Positions 30,204 to 39,512 of a stretch of DNA of 64,000 bases are shown piece by piece; the stretch's first letter is position 1; the number at the start of each line of letters is the position of its first letter. The DNA is taken from assembly GCF_000384215.1 (NCBI RefSeq), contig NZ_KB913032.1, forward strand, positions 3,241,665-3,305,664, given 5' to 3'. Below the pieces are notes generated by a model that was not told the DNA's origin, made no database searches, and worked only from the letters and a program-made list of their open reading frames with translations. The position numbers were made by a program, and so were the translations under genes. This stretch comes from Amycolatopsis alba DSM 44262 (GTDB taxonomy: Bacteria > Actinomycetota > Actinomycetes > Mycobacteriales > Pseudonocardiaceae).

Positions 30204-30637
30204 CGTGCGCGTGCGGGGCTCACTTCGGGGAGCCCTTTGACGTTGTCGGGCGTCGCCGTCCGTGCTTCGAGCGCGGCGACGCGTTCTTCCAGGTCACGCT
30301 GGGCGTCGGCGAGTTCGCAGCGGAGCAGCGCGATCTCCTCGACGGAGGTCCGGACCTCTTCTTCGAGATGCCCGACCTCTGTCGAAAGATGCAATGCGAC
30401 CAGCGCGAGAACCACACCGGCCAAGAGGAATACGAAGTTCGACGGCGTCTGGACGCCGGTAACGCGCGCCAGGAAGTCGGCGGCCTGCGGAACGAGGGCG
30501 AGCACGACCACACCGATGGCGAGGACAAGCCAAACACCCGCGTACTTTTCCCGCAGTTTCCGCCGTCGCATCATCTCGAGGACGACGAACAGCACCAGAC
30601 AGGCGACGACGATGCTGAGAATGCGCCAGCCAGCCAT
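30200..30637 (-). CDS. DUF2304 small membrane protein
   Basis: 145 residues. Three hydrophobic segments (about 4-21, 33-52 and 65-84) are followed by a soluble coiled-coil tail (HLEEEVRTSVEEIALLRCEL). It fits DUF2304 proteins, which commonly lie beside GT2 polyprenyl-phosphate glycosyltransferases. It is 12 bp downstream of the GT2 gene and overlaps the kinase start. Likely an accessory of envelope-glycan synthesis (context inference). Confidence 0.8.
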   Translation of the reverse strand: MAGWRILSIVVACLVLFVVLEMMRRRKLREKYAGVWLVLAIGVVVLALVPQAADFLARVTGVQTPSNFVFLLAGVVLALVALHLSTEVGHLEEEVRTSVEEIALLRCELADAQRDLEERVAALEARTATPDNVKGLPEVSPARAR

Positions 30638-30649
30638 GATCAGCTCCTT

Positions 30650-31393
30650 TTACGCCGAATCCGACGAGTCGACGGCGGGACGGCGGCGCACCAGCGCCAG
30701 CAGCAGGGCGAGTCCGGCGCGGCCGAGGTAGACGGCCGATTTCACCGGGGAATGGCTCGGTGTGCCACCGGCCCGTTCCCGCATGATCACCGGGATTTCC
30801 TTGATCTTCAGTTCGGCGCGGATCGCCATCACCAGCGATTCGACCGTGTCGCCGAGGTATTCGGCCGGGTAGTACGCGGCGAACATTTTGATCGCGCGCG
30901 GGCCCATCGCCTTGAAACCGGAGGTCACGTCGGTGAGCTTGGTCTTCCCGAGCCGGGAGAAAACGAACGAGAGCACGACCATCGCGTATTTCCGCGGGCC
31001 GCTCGCCTTGTACGCGCCCTTGCCCGCGAAACGCGAGCCGATCGCGATGTCGGCGTCGTCGAGCGCGCCCAGCAGGGCGGCGACCTCTTCGGGGTCGTGC
31101 TGACCGTCCGCGTCCACCTGCACGACGACGTCGTAGCCGCGGGCGGCCGCGTACCGGAAGCCGGTGCGCATCGCCCCGCCGACGCCGAGGTTGACCGCCA
31201 GGCGCGCCACCTCCGCGCCCGCCGCACGGGCGAGCTTGGCCGTGTCGTCGGACGAACCGTCGTCCACCACCAGCACGTCCATGCCCGGCAAGGACTGCTT
31301 GACCTGGGAAATGACCTCGCCGACGCTGGCCTGCTCGTTCAAGGCAGGCATCACGATGAGCACGCGACGGGTGGTCACGGACGTACTGGACAC
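30650..31393 (-). CDS. Family-2 glycosyltransferase (polyprenyl-phosphate type)
   Basis: 247 residues, GT-A fold. VLIVMPALNEQASVGEVI at the N-terminus, LVVDDGSSDDT, the metal-binding DADGQHDPEE, and GSRF, as in dolichol/polyprenyl-phosphate mannose or glucose synthases. No C-terminal membrane pair, unlike GtrB. It probably makes the lipid-linked sugar for the neighbouring membrane protein. Start ATG 31393. Confidence 0.9.
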   Translation of the reverse strand: MSSTSVTTRRVLIVMPALNEQASVGEVISQVKQSLPGMDVLVVDDGSSDDTAKLARAAGAEVARLAVNLGVGGAMRTGFRYAAARGYDVVVQVDADGQHDPEEVAALLGALDDADIAIGSRFAGKGAYKASGPRKYAMVVLSFVFSRLGKTKLTDVTSGFKAMGPRAIKMFAAYYPAEYLGDTVESLVMAIRAELKIKEIPVIMRERAGGTPSHSPVKSAVYLGRAGLALLLALVRRRPAVDSSDSA

Positions 31394-31410
31394 TGGATCA
31401 CTCTATCTTC

Positions 31411-33387
31411 TTACTGGCCGTGAGCGGTGTCGGACCCGGTGGTGGCGCCTGCGGCGACCACACCTTGCTGACCTTCGATTTCGTAAACGGACGCGTCGAG
31501 GTTGTGGAAGACGCGCTTGAAACCCGGAGTGATGTCGAGGCGCTGGAGCCCCACCGCGGACTGCGCGTTGGGGGCCACCTTGCCCTTGCCGACGAGCACG
31601 TAGCGCACCTTGAGATCGGTGAGCGCGGCACGCACCCGCGGCTCGCGGTTGATGTCGTTGAGGAAGACGCTGAGCCAGCCCGCCTTGGTGGTGAACTCGG
31701 CGCCGTAGTTGGTCCACTCGACCGGCTGGACCCCGGCGAGGGCGTACATCCACACCGAACCGTCGGCCTTGTCGTTCATGACGCGCTCGCCCGGCACGAC
31801 GTGCTTCCCCAGCCAGTCGTAGGCCTCTTCCTCGCCCTTGCTGACCGAGGGGCCCTCGCCGTAGTTCATCGCGAGCCGCGCCGAGTTGCGGCCGATGTAG
31901 CCGCCGCGGCTCAGCACCGTGACCACCAGGCCGATCACGAGAGCACCCGCGACGAGGGCGGTGAACGGGTTCAGGTTCGGCCTGCGCTCGCCGATCTTCT
32001 CGGCGAATTTGCCCGACGCGGTGTGCACGAACTCGCCGAACGCGACGGCGCCCGCCAGCGGCACGAGCGCGCCGAGCCGCCAGTGGTCGTTGTAGAACGG
32101 GCCGGTCAGGGTGTGGATGAGCGGGGTCTCCAGCGAGATCGTCGCGGCGAACAGGCCGCCGAGGACGACGTACGCGCCGACCATCCAGAGCATCCGCCGG
32201 TGCCGGACCAGGAAGAACACCCCGATGATCGCCGGGATGCCGATCCACCACTGCGGGAACGACGCCATCGGCGAGAACGTGATGGTCTGCCCGAGCGCGC
32301 CGGACACGCTGGTCTCCGATGCCCAGTACGCGCTGGTCACGCCGCCCGCGTTGTAGAGCGCCGGCAGGACCTGCGGCAAGCCGAGCACGGCCGCCATCAC
32401 GACCGTGGCCACCAGCGAGGCGGCGCTTCGGCGCCAGTCGATCTTCTCGAAGCGGAACAGCACCGCGAGCAGGATCAGCAGGAAGTAGACCATGATCACG
32501 AAGATCAGGCTGGTGTGCAGGCCAGCCAGCCCGGCGACGCCGACGCCGATCGCGATCGGACCGGCGATGCCGTTCGGCTTGAGCAGGAGCCGGGCGAGCG
32601 CGAGCATCGCGGGCACGAGCGCCACCCCGGCGACGTACGGCCAGAGCGGGCCGCGCCACAGCGAGTCGTACGGGAACGCGGTGAACCAGGTGGACACGGC
32701 CGCGGCGGCGGCGGTCGCGAGGACCGGCATGCGCCAGGCGCGGCACATCGCGGCGACCCCGAGCGGGACGGTCAGCACGACCATGAGCGCCGCCAGGTTC
32801 AGCGTCGGCATCATCGTCAGGCCGCCCTTGCCGAAGACCAGGGCGAGCAGCGCGTGGTAGGTGTCCGGGTAGAAGTAGTCGGTCTGGTTCGGCAGGTTGG
32901 CGATGGTGCCGACCGTCGACGCGCGCGCGTCGCCGTGCTCGGCGATCCAGCGGACCAGGTTGCCGTGGAACGGGGCGTCCCAGCCCTGCTGGACGTTCTC
33001 CAGGGTGTGCGAGCCGCGCAGGAAGGTGACCATGCCGACACCGAGGCCGACCACGACACCGGCGCCGATCAGCAGGTGGTCCCGGAGGGAACGCTTCGTC
33101 TCGTCGTCGTCTTCGTCCTCCGCCCAGTCCGCGTGACGCTTTGCGGTGAAGCGAAGGACCAGGAACGAGAGGGCGAAGCCGAGCACGGACAGCAGCAGGA
33201 CCCACAGGCCGACGTTCAGCATGGTCCAGCGGATGCCGAACCGGCCGAGGATCGGGATGCCGATGGCGACGAGACCGAAGGTGAGCAGCGGAGCAGCGGC
33301 GGCGAGGGTCCACCCACGCAGCCTGATCGCGGCGCCGAAGACGAGACCCGGCAGCCAGAACGCCAGCAAGACCAAAAGAACGTTCAT
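31411..33387 (-). CDS. DUF6541-type polytopic membrane protein (probable glycosyltransferase)
   Basis: 658 residues with about 13 membrane spans and a C-terminal extracellular domain of about 160 residues. The first loop after span 4 contains GSHTLENVQQGWDAPFHGNL, followed by NQTDYFYPDTYHALLALVFG, a layout like GT-C transferases that use polyprenyl-phosphate sugars. Fits the DUF6541 group. Located 17 bp upstream of the GT2 gene, so the two may act in sequence: lipid-sugar synthesis, then transfer outside the membrane. Transferase activity is inference. Confidence 0.75.
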   Translation of the reverse strand: MNVLLVLLAFWLPGLVFGAAIRLRGWTLAAAAPLLTFGLVAIGIPILGRFGIRWTMLNVGLWVLLLSVLGFALSFLVLRFTAKRHADWAEDEDDDETKRSLRDHLLIGAGVVVGLGVGMVTFLRGSHTLENVQQGWDAPFHGNLVRWIAEHGDARASTVGTIANLPNQTDYFYPDTYHALLALVFGKGGLTMMPTLNLAALMVVLTVPLGVAAMCRAWRMPVLATAAAAAVSTWFTAFPYDSLWRGPLWPYVAGVALVPAMLALARLLLKPNGIAGPIAIGVGVAGLAGLHTSLIFVIMVYFLLILLAVLFRFEKIDWRRSAASLVATVVMAAVLGLPQVLPALYNAGGVTSAYWASETSVSGALGQTITFSPMASFPQWWIGIPAIIGVFFLVRHRRMLWMVGAYVVLGGLFAATISLETPLIHTLTGPFYNDHWRLGALVPLAGAVAFGEFVHTASGKFAEKIGERRPNLNPFTALVAGALVIGLVVTVLSRGGYIGRNSARLAMNYGEGPSVSKGEEEAYDWLGKHVVPGERVMNDKADGSVWMYALAGVQPVEWTNYGAEFTTKAGWLSVFLNDINREPRVRAALTDLKVRYVLVGKGKVAPNAQSAVGLQRLDITPGFKRVFHNLDASVYEIEGQQGVVAAGATTGSDTAHGQ

Positions 33388-33449
33388 CGAATTCGCTGTC
33401 CAACCCTATTCGGCGTTACCAACGCCACCCCGTTCGTGGCGCGGCCACA

Positions 33450-34748
33450 CTATCGAGACGTTTCGGACGGTCTCGCGTTGCCCGTCTCAGGCGTGCCTCT
33501 CACCACGAAAGACATGACGACCATGAGGCCGACCGTGGGACCGGCGGCGAGCCCGACGACGGCCCGCACGACGGTGTCACCGGGGAAGAACAGCAGGACC
33601 AGCGCGGTCGCGGCGACGACGGCGGCCCAGGTGATCAGCACCTTCGTGGCCTTGGCCTGCGCGACGAGGACGGCGGCGAGCAGCTGCATCGCGGCCAGCA
33701 GCACCGAAGACCAGACCAGTCCGGCCATCCACCAGGCCTCCGGGTCGTTCTTGGCGTCGTAGACGAAGCGCACCACCCACGGGCCGATCAGCCAGCCGAT
33801 CAGCGCGCCGAGGGCCGCGAGTGCCAGCGCGCCCACCGAACCGAGCGCGAGCAGCCTGCGCAGCCGGTGCTTGCCCTCCTCGGTGCTGGACAGGCGCACC
33901 ACGGTCGGGACCGCGAGGGCCTGGATCGGCGCCATCAGCGTGAGGGGTGTCCTGGCCACGAACAGGGCGACGAAGAGAACACCGAGCTTGTCCTTGTCAC
34001 CGCCGGGCGCGAGCAGGTTGACCAGCGCCGGGTAGCCGGTGATGACGCTCGCGGTGAGTCCAGCGCCCGCGAGGAGCATCAGCATGTTCTTGACGATCGG
34101 CTTCGCGGGCTCGCCGGCGTCCAGCTTGGGGTCGACCAGGCGGGCGGCGCCGCGGGCGAAGAGCAGCCAGGCGAACGAGCCGGTCGCGGCGGCGACGGCG
34201 AACCAGTACACCTGGGTGAGCCCGGCGACCACCAGCGCGGCGACCACGAGGATCCGCACCGCGGCCTCGACCAGGATCAGCCACGAGTAGGACCGGACGT
34301 GGTTCTGTCCGATGAGCAGCCCGCGCGCGGCGAACTGGAAGGCGAACGAGACACCGCCGGCCAGCACGATCACGGCGAGCGCGAACTGGCCGCCGTAGAC
34401 CTTGTCCGTGATCGGCGGGATCAGCGTGAACAGGGCCACGACGGCGACCGCGACCAGGCTGGTGACGAACGCGATCACGGCGGGCCGCCCGGCCTTGCGG
34501 CCTTCGAGCGCGGCGTGCGCGGACTGGCGCGAGATCTCCTGCTCCAGCGGAGACAAGGCGGCGCCCAGCCCCATCAGCATGCCCCAGAACGACAGAAGGA
34601 CAGCGTTGTCAGCCGTCGACAGCGTCCGTCCCCAGACCACGGTGAGGACATAACCGAGCGCGATCGCGATCAGCAGGTAGACGCCGATGCGTCCGGCGGA
34701 TTTCCCGGTGTCCTTCGCCAGTTTCTCGCTGCTCACCGCGGTGCTCAT
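33450..34748 (-). CDS. Polysaccharide flippase (Wzx/MATE-like)
   Basis: 432 residues with 12-14 spans, of the MVF/polysaccharide-transport superfamily (GRTLSTADNAVLLSFWGMLM; LGAALSPLEQEISRQ). Likely moves lipid-linked glycan units across the membrane. Start ATG 34748 overlaps the stop of the upstream GT2 gene (ATGA). The next gene follows after 62 bp. Confidence 0.8.
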   Translation of the reverse strand: MSTAVSSEKLAKDTGKSAGRIGVYLLIAIALGYVLTVVWGRTLSTADNAVLLSFWGMLMGLGAALSPLEQEISRQSAHAALEGRKAGRPAVIAFVTSLVAVAVVALFTLIPPITDKVYGGQFALAVIVLAGGVSFAFQFAARGLLIGQNHVRSYSWLILVEAAVRILVVAALVVAGLTQVYWFAVAAATGSFAWLLFARGAARLVDPKLDAGEPAKPIVKNMLMLLAGAGLTASVITGYPALVNLLAPGGDKDKLGVLFVALFVARTPLTLMAPIQALAVPTVVRLSSTEEGKHRLRRLLALGSVGALALAALGALIGWLIGPWVVRFVYDAKNDPEAWWMAGLVWSSVLLAAMQLLAAVLVAQAKATKVLITWAAVVAATALVLLFFPGDTVVRAVVGLAAGPTVGLMVVMSFVVRGTPETGNARPSETSR

Positions 34749-35761
34749 TTACGCAGCCGGGCACGCAGCGCCATGAAGAGGCCCCGGAGTGCTCCGGCGC
34801 CGAATCCGGCGGCGAACACCGGCGTGAGCTGGGCGACCGCCTTGGCCTCGGCCTTGGTCGCGCCGAACTTCGTCACCGCGAACCCGGCGGCCGTCGAACC
34901 GACGGCGGCCAGCGTCACAGCGGTCTTCGGGCGCTTCGCGGCCACACCGAGCCCGAGCACGCCGACGGCCATCGCGGCGAACAGGCCGTTGCGGGCGGGG
35001 CCGGGCGACGCGAGATACGAATCGACGAACGTGGTGCCGCGGAAATACGACTGCCCGATGAACTTCTTGAACGAATCGCGGCCGTGGTAGGTCGCGGAGA
35101 ACTCGGGAGCGAGGAAGATACGGTGACGTTCGGCGATCCAACGCAGAACACCCGTGTCGTCACTGGCGAAACGGACGTCTTCGAAGAGTGACTCGAACGC
35201 GTTGGACGAATCCTCGAGAACGTCCTTCGGCGCGGAAAAGAATCCGGTGCCTTTCGGGAACACATCGAACTCTTCGATACCGAACGACATCAACCGCGGG
35301 TTCGCGCAATAACGGCGCCACGGGATCTTCACCAGCCCCGCCATGAATCCCGCATACGGATTGTGTTCGGACGCGACGTTGATGTGACCGTTCCACACCG
35401 TGCGCTCCGGGTGTTCGACGAGCTGGTCGCGGAGGAAGGTGAGCGAGCCGGAGTCCACGATCACGCGGCTGTCGAGCAGCAGGATCTGCCGCCCGGACGC
35501 CTTCGCGATCCCCGCCCGGCGTGCCTCGAACCGGCCGCTGTTCGGCTGGGAGAGGACCGTGATGCCGTACAGCTCCTGCAGCTTGGTGAGCTTGTCACCG
35601 GTGCCGTCGGTGCTGCCGTCGTCGACCACGACGACCTCGACCGGCCAGTTCGCCGCCTGAGCCGACGCGATCAGCGCGCCGACACTGCGGTCGATCCAGT
35701 TCTGCTCGTTGTAGACCGGGATCACGACGGACAGGGCCGGGAGGAGCGAATTCGCACTCAC
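34745..35761 (-). CDS. Family-2 glycosyltransferase with C-terminal membrane segment
   Basis: 338 residues. GT-A domain at about 5-240: LSVVIPVYNEQNWIDRSV, VVVDDGSTDGTG, and LLLDSRVIVD replacing the usual DxD motif. A hydrophobic C-terminal region (about 255-325) contains two or three helices. GTG 35761 begins MSANSLLPALS. First gene of the glycan operon, divergent from the epimerase-like gene by 61 bp. The sugar added is not deducible. Confidence 0.85.
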   Translation of the reverse strand: MSANSLLPALSVVIPVYNEQNWIDRSVGALIASAQAANWPVEVVVVDDGSTDGTGDKLTKLQELYGITVLSQPNSGRFEARRAGIAKASGRQILLLDSRVIVDSGSLTFLRDQLVEHPERTVWNGHINVASEHNPYAGFMAGLVKIPWRRYCANPRLMSFGIEEFDVFPKGTGFFSAPKDVLEDSSNAFESLFEDVRFASDDTGVLRWIAERHRIFLAPEFSATYHGRDSFKKFIGQSYFRGTTFVDSYLASPGPARNGLFAAMAVGVLGLGVAAKRPKTAVTLAAVGSTAAGFAVTKFGATKAEAKAVAQLTPVFAAGFGAGALRGLFMALRARLRK

Positions 35762-35822
35762 CCCGGCGAGGCTACCTTGCGCGGCCCACCAGTATCCTTC
35801 GGGCACCGCAGACCCCGACAGA

Positions 35823-36935
35823 ATGGCTCTTCCGGTGATTTCCTTCATTCTCGGCACCACGGCGGAACTGATCAAAATCGCGCCGGTCTACCACGGCATC
35901 CTCGAACGCGGGGTCCGGCCGAAGATCTGGTTCACCGCCCAGCACGTCGACGAGGTCTCGGACGTGCTCGCCGACCTGAACCTCCCGGAGCCCGACGTCT
36001 GGCTCGTGCCGAAGGAGAAGGCGCACAACCTGGAGTCGCCCGCGCAGGTGCCGGGCTGGGCCGCGCAGGTGCTGCGGACCGCGTGGAGCCGCCGCGCCGA
36101 GCTGAAGGCCGCGCTGGTCGAGGACGGGCGTCCGCCGCTGGTGCTGGTGCACGGCGACACCTTCACCACGCCGTACGGCTCACTCATCGGGAAGCGGATC
36201 CTCAAGTCGCGGGTCGGGCACGTCGAGGCCGGGGCGCGGTCGGGCAGCATCATGTCGCCGCTGCCGGAGGAGCTGAACCGGAAGATCGCCGCGAAGATCG
36301 TCGACATGCACTTCGCGCCGAGCGCGCGTGAGGTGAACAACCTCCGCAACGCGCGCGGCGTCGTCGTCGACACCGAGGCGAACACCGCGATCGACGCGAT
36401 GCGGCTGGCCATCAACGGCCCGCTCGACATCGAGGGGCTGCCGGAGAAGTTCGGCCTCGCCACCCTGCACCGCTTCGAGCTGGTCTCGCGCGCGGACAAG
36501 TACCGCGAGGCGCTGGAGATCCTGCGCGAGCAGAGCAAGCAGATGCCGATCCTCTACATGGCGGGCGCGCCCGAGCGCGAGAAGATCCGCGCGCTGGGCC
36601 TGGCGAACCTCTTCGACGAGAAGAACTTCATCATCCAGCCGAAGATGCGGTACCTGAAGTTCCTGCCGCTGGTCGCGCGCGCCGAGTACGTCGTCACCGA
36701 CTCCGGCGGCCTTTCGGCCGAGTGCTACTACCTCGGCCTGCCGTGCGCCGTGCACCGCGAGCGCACCGAGACGCCGCAGCACCTCGGCGAGACCGTCGTG
36801 CTGACCGAGATGCGCGGGGACAAGCTGCAGAACTTCCTCGACACCTACCAGAACCGCCGCGGTGAGTCCTGGGTCGAGAAGTTCCACCCGTCGGAGATCA
36901 TCGTCGACACCCTGGCTCGCCTGGGCTACTGCTGA
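35823..36935 (+). CDS. UDP-GlcNAc 2-epimerase family protein
   Basis: 370 residues, two Rossmann-like GT-B-type domains. HGDTFTT and GHVEAGARSGSIMSPLPEELNRKI match the non-hydrolysing UDP-N-acetylglucosamine 2-epimerases (WecB/MnaA), which make UDP-ManNAc. LHRFE and TDSGGLSAECYYLGLPC complete the active site, although the family's usual EE of GGIQEEA is AE here, so the exact substrate may differ. It is divergent from the glycan operon and ends in a perfect hairpin. Confidence 0.83.
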   Translation: MALPVISFILGTTAELIKIAPVYHGILERGVRPKIWFTAQHVDEVSDVLADLNLPEPDVWLVPKEKAHNLESPAQVPGWAAQVLRTAWSRRAELKAALVEDGRPPLVLVHGDTFTTPYGSLIGKRILKSRVGHVEAGARSGSIMSPLPEELNRKIAAKIVDMHFAPSAREVNNLRNARGVVVDTEANTAIDAMRLAINGPLDIEGLPEKFGLATLHRFELVSRADKYREALEILREQSKQMPILYMAGAPEREKIRALGLANLFDEKNFIIQPKMRYLKFLPLVARAEYVVTDSGGLSAECYYLGLPCAVHRERTETPQHLGETVVLTEMRGDKLQNFLDTYQNRRGESWVEKFHPSEIIVDTLARLGYC

Positions 36936-36941
36936 CGTTCC

Positions 36942-36961
36942 GTTTCAGGCGAGCCTGAAAC
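36942..36961 (+). terminator. Hairpin after the epimerase-family gene
   Basis: GTTTCAGG/CCTGAAAC perfect 8-bp stem around CGAG, 6 bases past the stop codon, followed by CCTGACC. No U tract. Likely terminator of the single-gene unit. Confidence 0.6.
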
Positions 36962-37029
36962 CCTGACCGGCCGCCCGACCTGCCCATAAGGTCCTTCTCG
37001 ATATCCATTTCTCACTGGGGAGAAGGAAT

Positions 37030-37320
37030 TTGAGGAAGACCTTATTGGCGGCGATGGCCGTCACGTTCGCGCTGTCGGCTCCGGCCGTGGCGTTCGCTGA
37101 GCCCGCTCAGACCACCGCCCCGGAGCCGACCTCGGCCTCGGTGATGGTCCCTGGGTACTGGGTCAGCGCGGGCTTCTGGAACACCGAACAGGACTGCACC
37201 TATCAGGCGACGGTGGAGTTCAACCGCCACCCCGAGTACACCGACTACCTCTGCCGGCTGGAGAACACCGGCACCAGCGAGTACAAGTGGCACCTCTGGA
37301 TGTGGGTCGGCGACGTCTGA
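37030..37320 (+). CDS. Small secreted hypothetical protein
   Basis: 96 residues from TTG 37030, which has AGAAGGAA just upstream. Signal peptide MRKTLLAAMAVTFALSAPAVAFA with cleavage after AFA, leaving about 73 residues. The mature part is rich in Trp/Tyr and has two cysteines (DCTYQATVEF; DYLCRLENTG), probably forming a disulfide, and ends KWHLWMWVGDV. No family recognised. Starting at the later ATG would destroy the signal peptide, which supports the TTG. Confidence 0.7.
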   Translation: MRKTLLAAMAVTFALSAPAVAFAEPAQTTAPEPTSASVMVPGYWVSAGFWNTEQDCTYQATVEFNRHPEYTDYLCRLENTGTSEYKWHLWMWVGDV

Positions 37321-37337
37321 TCCTGCGGCTTGCCGAA

Positions 37338-37392
37338 GTCCGTGAAGGCCTCCTTCCCTACCTTCAGAGTAGGGAAGGAGGCCTTCACGGAC
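37338..37392. repeat. Family-B palindrome
   Basis: GTCCGTGAAGGCCTCCTTCC and its complement around CTACCTTCAGAGTAG, 55 bp. First of three palindromes filling the 269-bp convergent spacer between the secreted protein and recR (order B, A, B). Confidence 0.85.
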
Positions 37393-37438
37393 TGCCGCCG
37401 ATGAGGGCTCGGCGATCTCGGGCTCCGTAGTCGAAGCA

Positions 37439-37492
37439 TGTCGCGAAAGCACTTTCGGGACGCCTGACGTCTCGAAAGTGGCTTTCGCGACA
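37439..37492. repeat. Family-A palindrome
   Basis: TGTCGCGAAAGCACTTTCGG paired with a complementary right half, centre GACGCCTGACGTC. One base is missing in the left arm (AAAGCACTTT for AAAGCCACTTT). The sequence before it (CTCGGGCTCCGTAGTCGAAGC) resembles the flank of the copy at 53.87 kb. Confidence 0.85.
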
Positions 37493-37530
37493 CGTTCGCG
37501 GGCGACCGGCTCCCAGCCCTCCGGAATCGC

Positions 37531-37577
37531 GTGAAGGCCCCCTTCCCTACCTTGAGGGTAGGCAAGGAGGCCTTCAC
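37531..37577. terminator. Family-B hairpin downstream of recR
   Basis: GTGAAGGCCCCCTTCCCTACC pairs with GGTAGGCAAGGAGGCCTTCAC (one C/T change), centre TTGAG. It begins 12 bases past the recR stop codon and is the likely end of the ybaB-recR transcript. Confidence 0.6.
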
Positions 37578-37589
37578 GGATTTTCGAAG

Positions 37590-38186
37590 CTAGAGAGCGC
37601 GGCGGCCGGAGAGGGCGCGTCCCAGCGTCAGCTCGTCCGCGAACTCCAGGTCACCGCCCATCGGCAGCCCCGACGCGAGCCGCGTCACGGTCAAGCCGGG
37701 GAAGTCGCGAAGCATCCGCACCAGGTACGTCGCTGTCGCCTCGCCTTCGGTGTTCGGGTCGGTCGCGATGATGATCTCGCTGATCTCCGCGCCGCCGATC
37801 CGCGCGAGCAGCTCACGCATGCGCAGCTGCTCCGGGCCGATGCCGGACAACGGGTCCAGCGCGCCGCCGAGTACGTGGTAGCGGCCCTTGAACTCGCGCG
37901 TCCGCTCGACGGCGAGCACGTCCTTGGGCTCCTCGACCACGCAGATGACCGTGAGATCGCGGCGGGTGTCGCGGCAGATCCGGCAGGTCTCCTGCTCCGA
38001 GACGTTGCCGCAGACCTCGCAGAACTGCACGCCTTCCTTGACCTTGCCGAGCACTTCCTGCAAACGCGCGATATCCGCGGGATCGGCCGCCAGCAGGTGG
38101 AAGGCGATCCGCTGCGCGCTTTTGGGACCGACGCCGGGCAACCGCCCGAGCTCGTCGATCAGATCCTGGACGACACCCTCGTACAA
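37590..38186 (-). CDS. recR: Recombination mediator protein RecR
   Basis: 198 residues, normal length. Works with RecFO to load RecA on gapped DNA. N-terminal helix-hairpin-helix ([18 protein letters not shown]), four-Cys zinc finger C56-C59-C68-C71 ([16 protein letters not shown]), Toprim domain beginning [13 protein letters not shown] and the C-terminal Walker-like region. One base separates it from ybaB, the usual pair. dnaX lies further upstream on the same strand, with the amidase gene inserted on the other strand. Confidence 0.97.
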   Translation of the reverse strand: MYEGVVQDLIDELGRLPGVGPKSAQRIAFHLLAADPADIARLQEVLGKVKEGVQFCEVCGNVSEQETCRICRDTRRDLTVICVVEEPKDVLAVERTREFKGRYHVLGGALDPLSGIGPEQLRMRELLARIGGAEISEIIIATDPNTEGEATATYLVRMLRDFPGLTVTRLASGLPMGGDLEFADELTLGRALSGRRAL

Positions 38187-38187
38187 G

Positions 38188-38544
38188 CTAGCCGCCGAGC
38201 CCTGGGAAGCCGCCGAGGTCCGGCATCCCGCCGCCGAGGCCGCCGGCGAGCGGGCCGAGCTTCTGTTCGGTGAGCTTCTGCGCGTTGGCCGAAGCGTCCC
38301 GCACGGCCGCGACGACCAGGTCGGACAGGGTCTCGACGTCGTCGGGGTCGACCACCTTGGGGTCGATGGACAACGACTTGAGCTGGCTGTCGCCGGACAC
38401 GGTCGCGGTGACGAGACCGCCGCCGGAAGTGCCGGTCACCTCCGTGTTGGCCAGCTCTTCCTGGGCTTCGACCAGCTTCTGCTGCATCTGCTGGGCCTGC
38501 TGCATGATCTGCGACAGGTCGAAGCCGCCACCGGGTTGCACCAT
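38188..38544 (-). CDS. YbaB/EbfC nucleoid-associated protein
   Basis: 118 residues. Small dimeric DNA-binding protein, often encoded with rec[21 protein letters not shown] gives the tweezer helix and [20 protein letters not shown] the core. The C-terminal tail is Gly-rich ([19 protein letters not shown]). ATG 38544. Confidence 0.95.
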   Translation of the reverse strand: MVQPGGGFDLSQIMQQAQQMQQKLVEAQEELANTEVTGTSGGGLVTATVSGDSQLKSLSIDPKVVDPDDVETLSDLVVAAVRDASANAQKLTEQKLGPLAGGLGGGMPDLGGFPGLGG

Positions 38545-38621
38545 GATCCGATCGGTCCTCTCCTGGAAAATCCTGTGCCGCCTACCAGCCTAGCCGTCAC
38601 GCGTATGGCACCGTTGGCGCC

Positions 38622-39482
38622 GTGCGACGACGGATGGGTCTTGTGCTGGCGATCGGATTGACGCTGTTCGCGGCGTGCGGCGTGGACAGCGCCGCACCAC
38701 CGGCGGGAAATCCTTCCGCTCCGGGGACCACCACGGTCTTCACCACCCTTCCGCAGCCGAGTTCCTCGCCGAGCGCGCCGCCGCCGTCGTCGAGCGCGCT
38801 CCAGCCGCCTCCGCCCACCCAGCAGCCGAAGACGGGCAAGGTCGTCGTGCTGGATCCCGGCCACAACGGCGGCAACGCGGCCAAACCCGGTGAGATCAAC
38901 AGGCAGGTCCCGGCGGGGCGCGGCAAGACGAAACCGTGCAACACCACCGGAACCGCCACGAATTCCGGTTATTCCGAGCACGCGTTCACCTGGGATGTCA
39001 CGCAGCGGATCTCACAAGCCTTGACCGCCAAGGGAATCAAGGTCGTCTTGACCCGGCAGAACGACACCGGCGTCGGGCCGTGCGTCAACGAACGCGCCGC
39101 GATCGGGAACGACGCCGAGGCGGACGCGGTGGTGTCGATCCACGCGGACGGCTCGAATTCCGCCGGAGCGCACGGTTTCCACGTCGCCTACTCGGCCCCG
39201 CCGCTGAACGCCCAGCAGGGCGAGCCGTCGATGAAACTCGCGACGGCGTTGCGGGACGGGATCCGCGCGGGCGGCTTCCCGACGTCGACGTACCTCGGTT
39301 CGAACGGGCTCGCGCCGCGCGCCGACCTCAGCGGGCTCAACCTCTCGACCCGTCCCGCCGCGCTCGTCGAATGCGGGAACATGCGCAACGCCGACGAGGC
39401 CGCGGCGATGTCGAGCGAAGAAGGCCGTCAGCAGTACGCCGCCGTCATCGCGAAGGCCATCGAGAACTACTTGGCGGGCTGA
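38622..39482 (+). CDS. N-acetylmuramoyl-L-alanine amidase, Rv3717-like lipoprotein
   Basis: 286 residues. Zinc amidase that cuts the stem peptide from peptidoglycan muramic acid. Lipobox-like FAAC (Cys19), then a Pro/Ser-rich linker (residues 25-70) spanning the wall. Amidase_3 domain: VVLDPGHNGG (zinc His), GYSEHAFTWDV (zinc Glu), VSIHADGSN (zinc His) and ALVECGNMRN (catalytic Glu). GTG 38622. It is divergent from ybaB and convergent with dnaX; mycobacteria keep this amidase beside recR too. Confidence 0.93.
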   Translation: MRRRMGLVLAIGLTLFAACGVDSAAPPAGNPSAPGTTTVFTTLPQPSSSPSAPPPSSSALQPPPPTQQPKTGKVVVLDPGHNGGNAAKPGEINRQVPAGRGKTKPCNTTGTATNSGYSEHAFTWDVTQRISQALTAKGIKVVLTRQNDTGVGPCVNERAAIGNDAEADAVVSIHADGSNSAGAHGFHVAYSAPPLNAQQGEPSMKLATALRDGIRAGGFPTSTYLGSNGLAPRADLSGLNLSTRPAALVECGNMRNADEAAAMSSEEGRQQYAAVIAKAIENYLAG

Positions 39483-39512
39483 CGTCCCGCGTTCCGTCCT
39501 CTGGACGCGGTG

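Noticed and set aside
31420..33762. 780-codon plus-strand open frame opposite the DUF6541 protein
   Set aside because: Charged low-complexity shadow; the opposite frame gives regular membrane spans.
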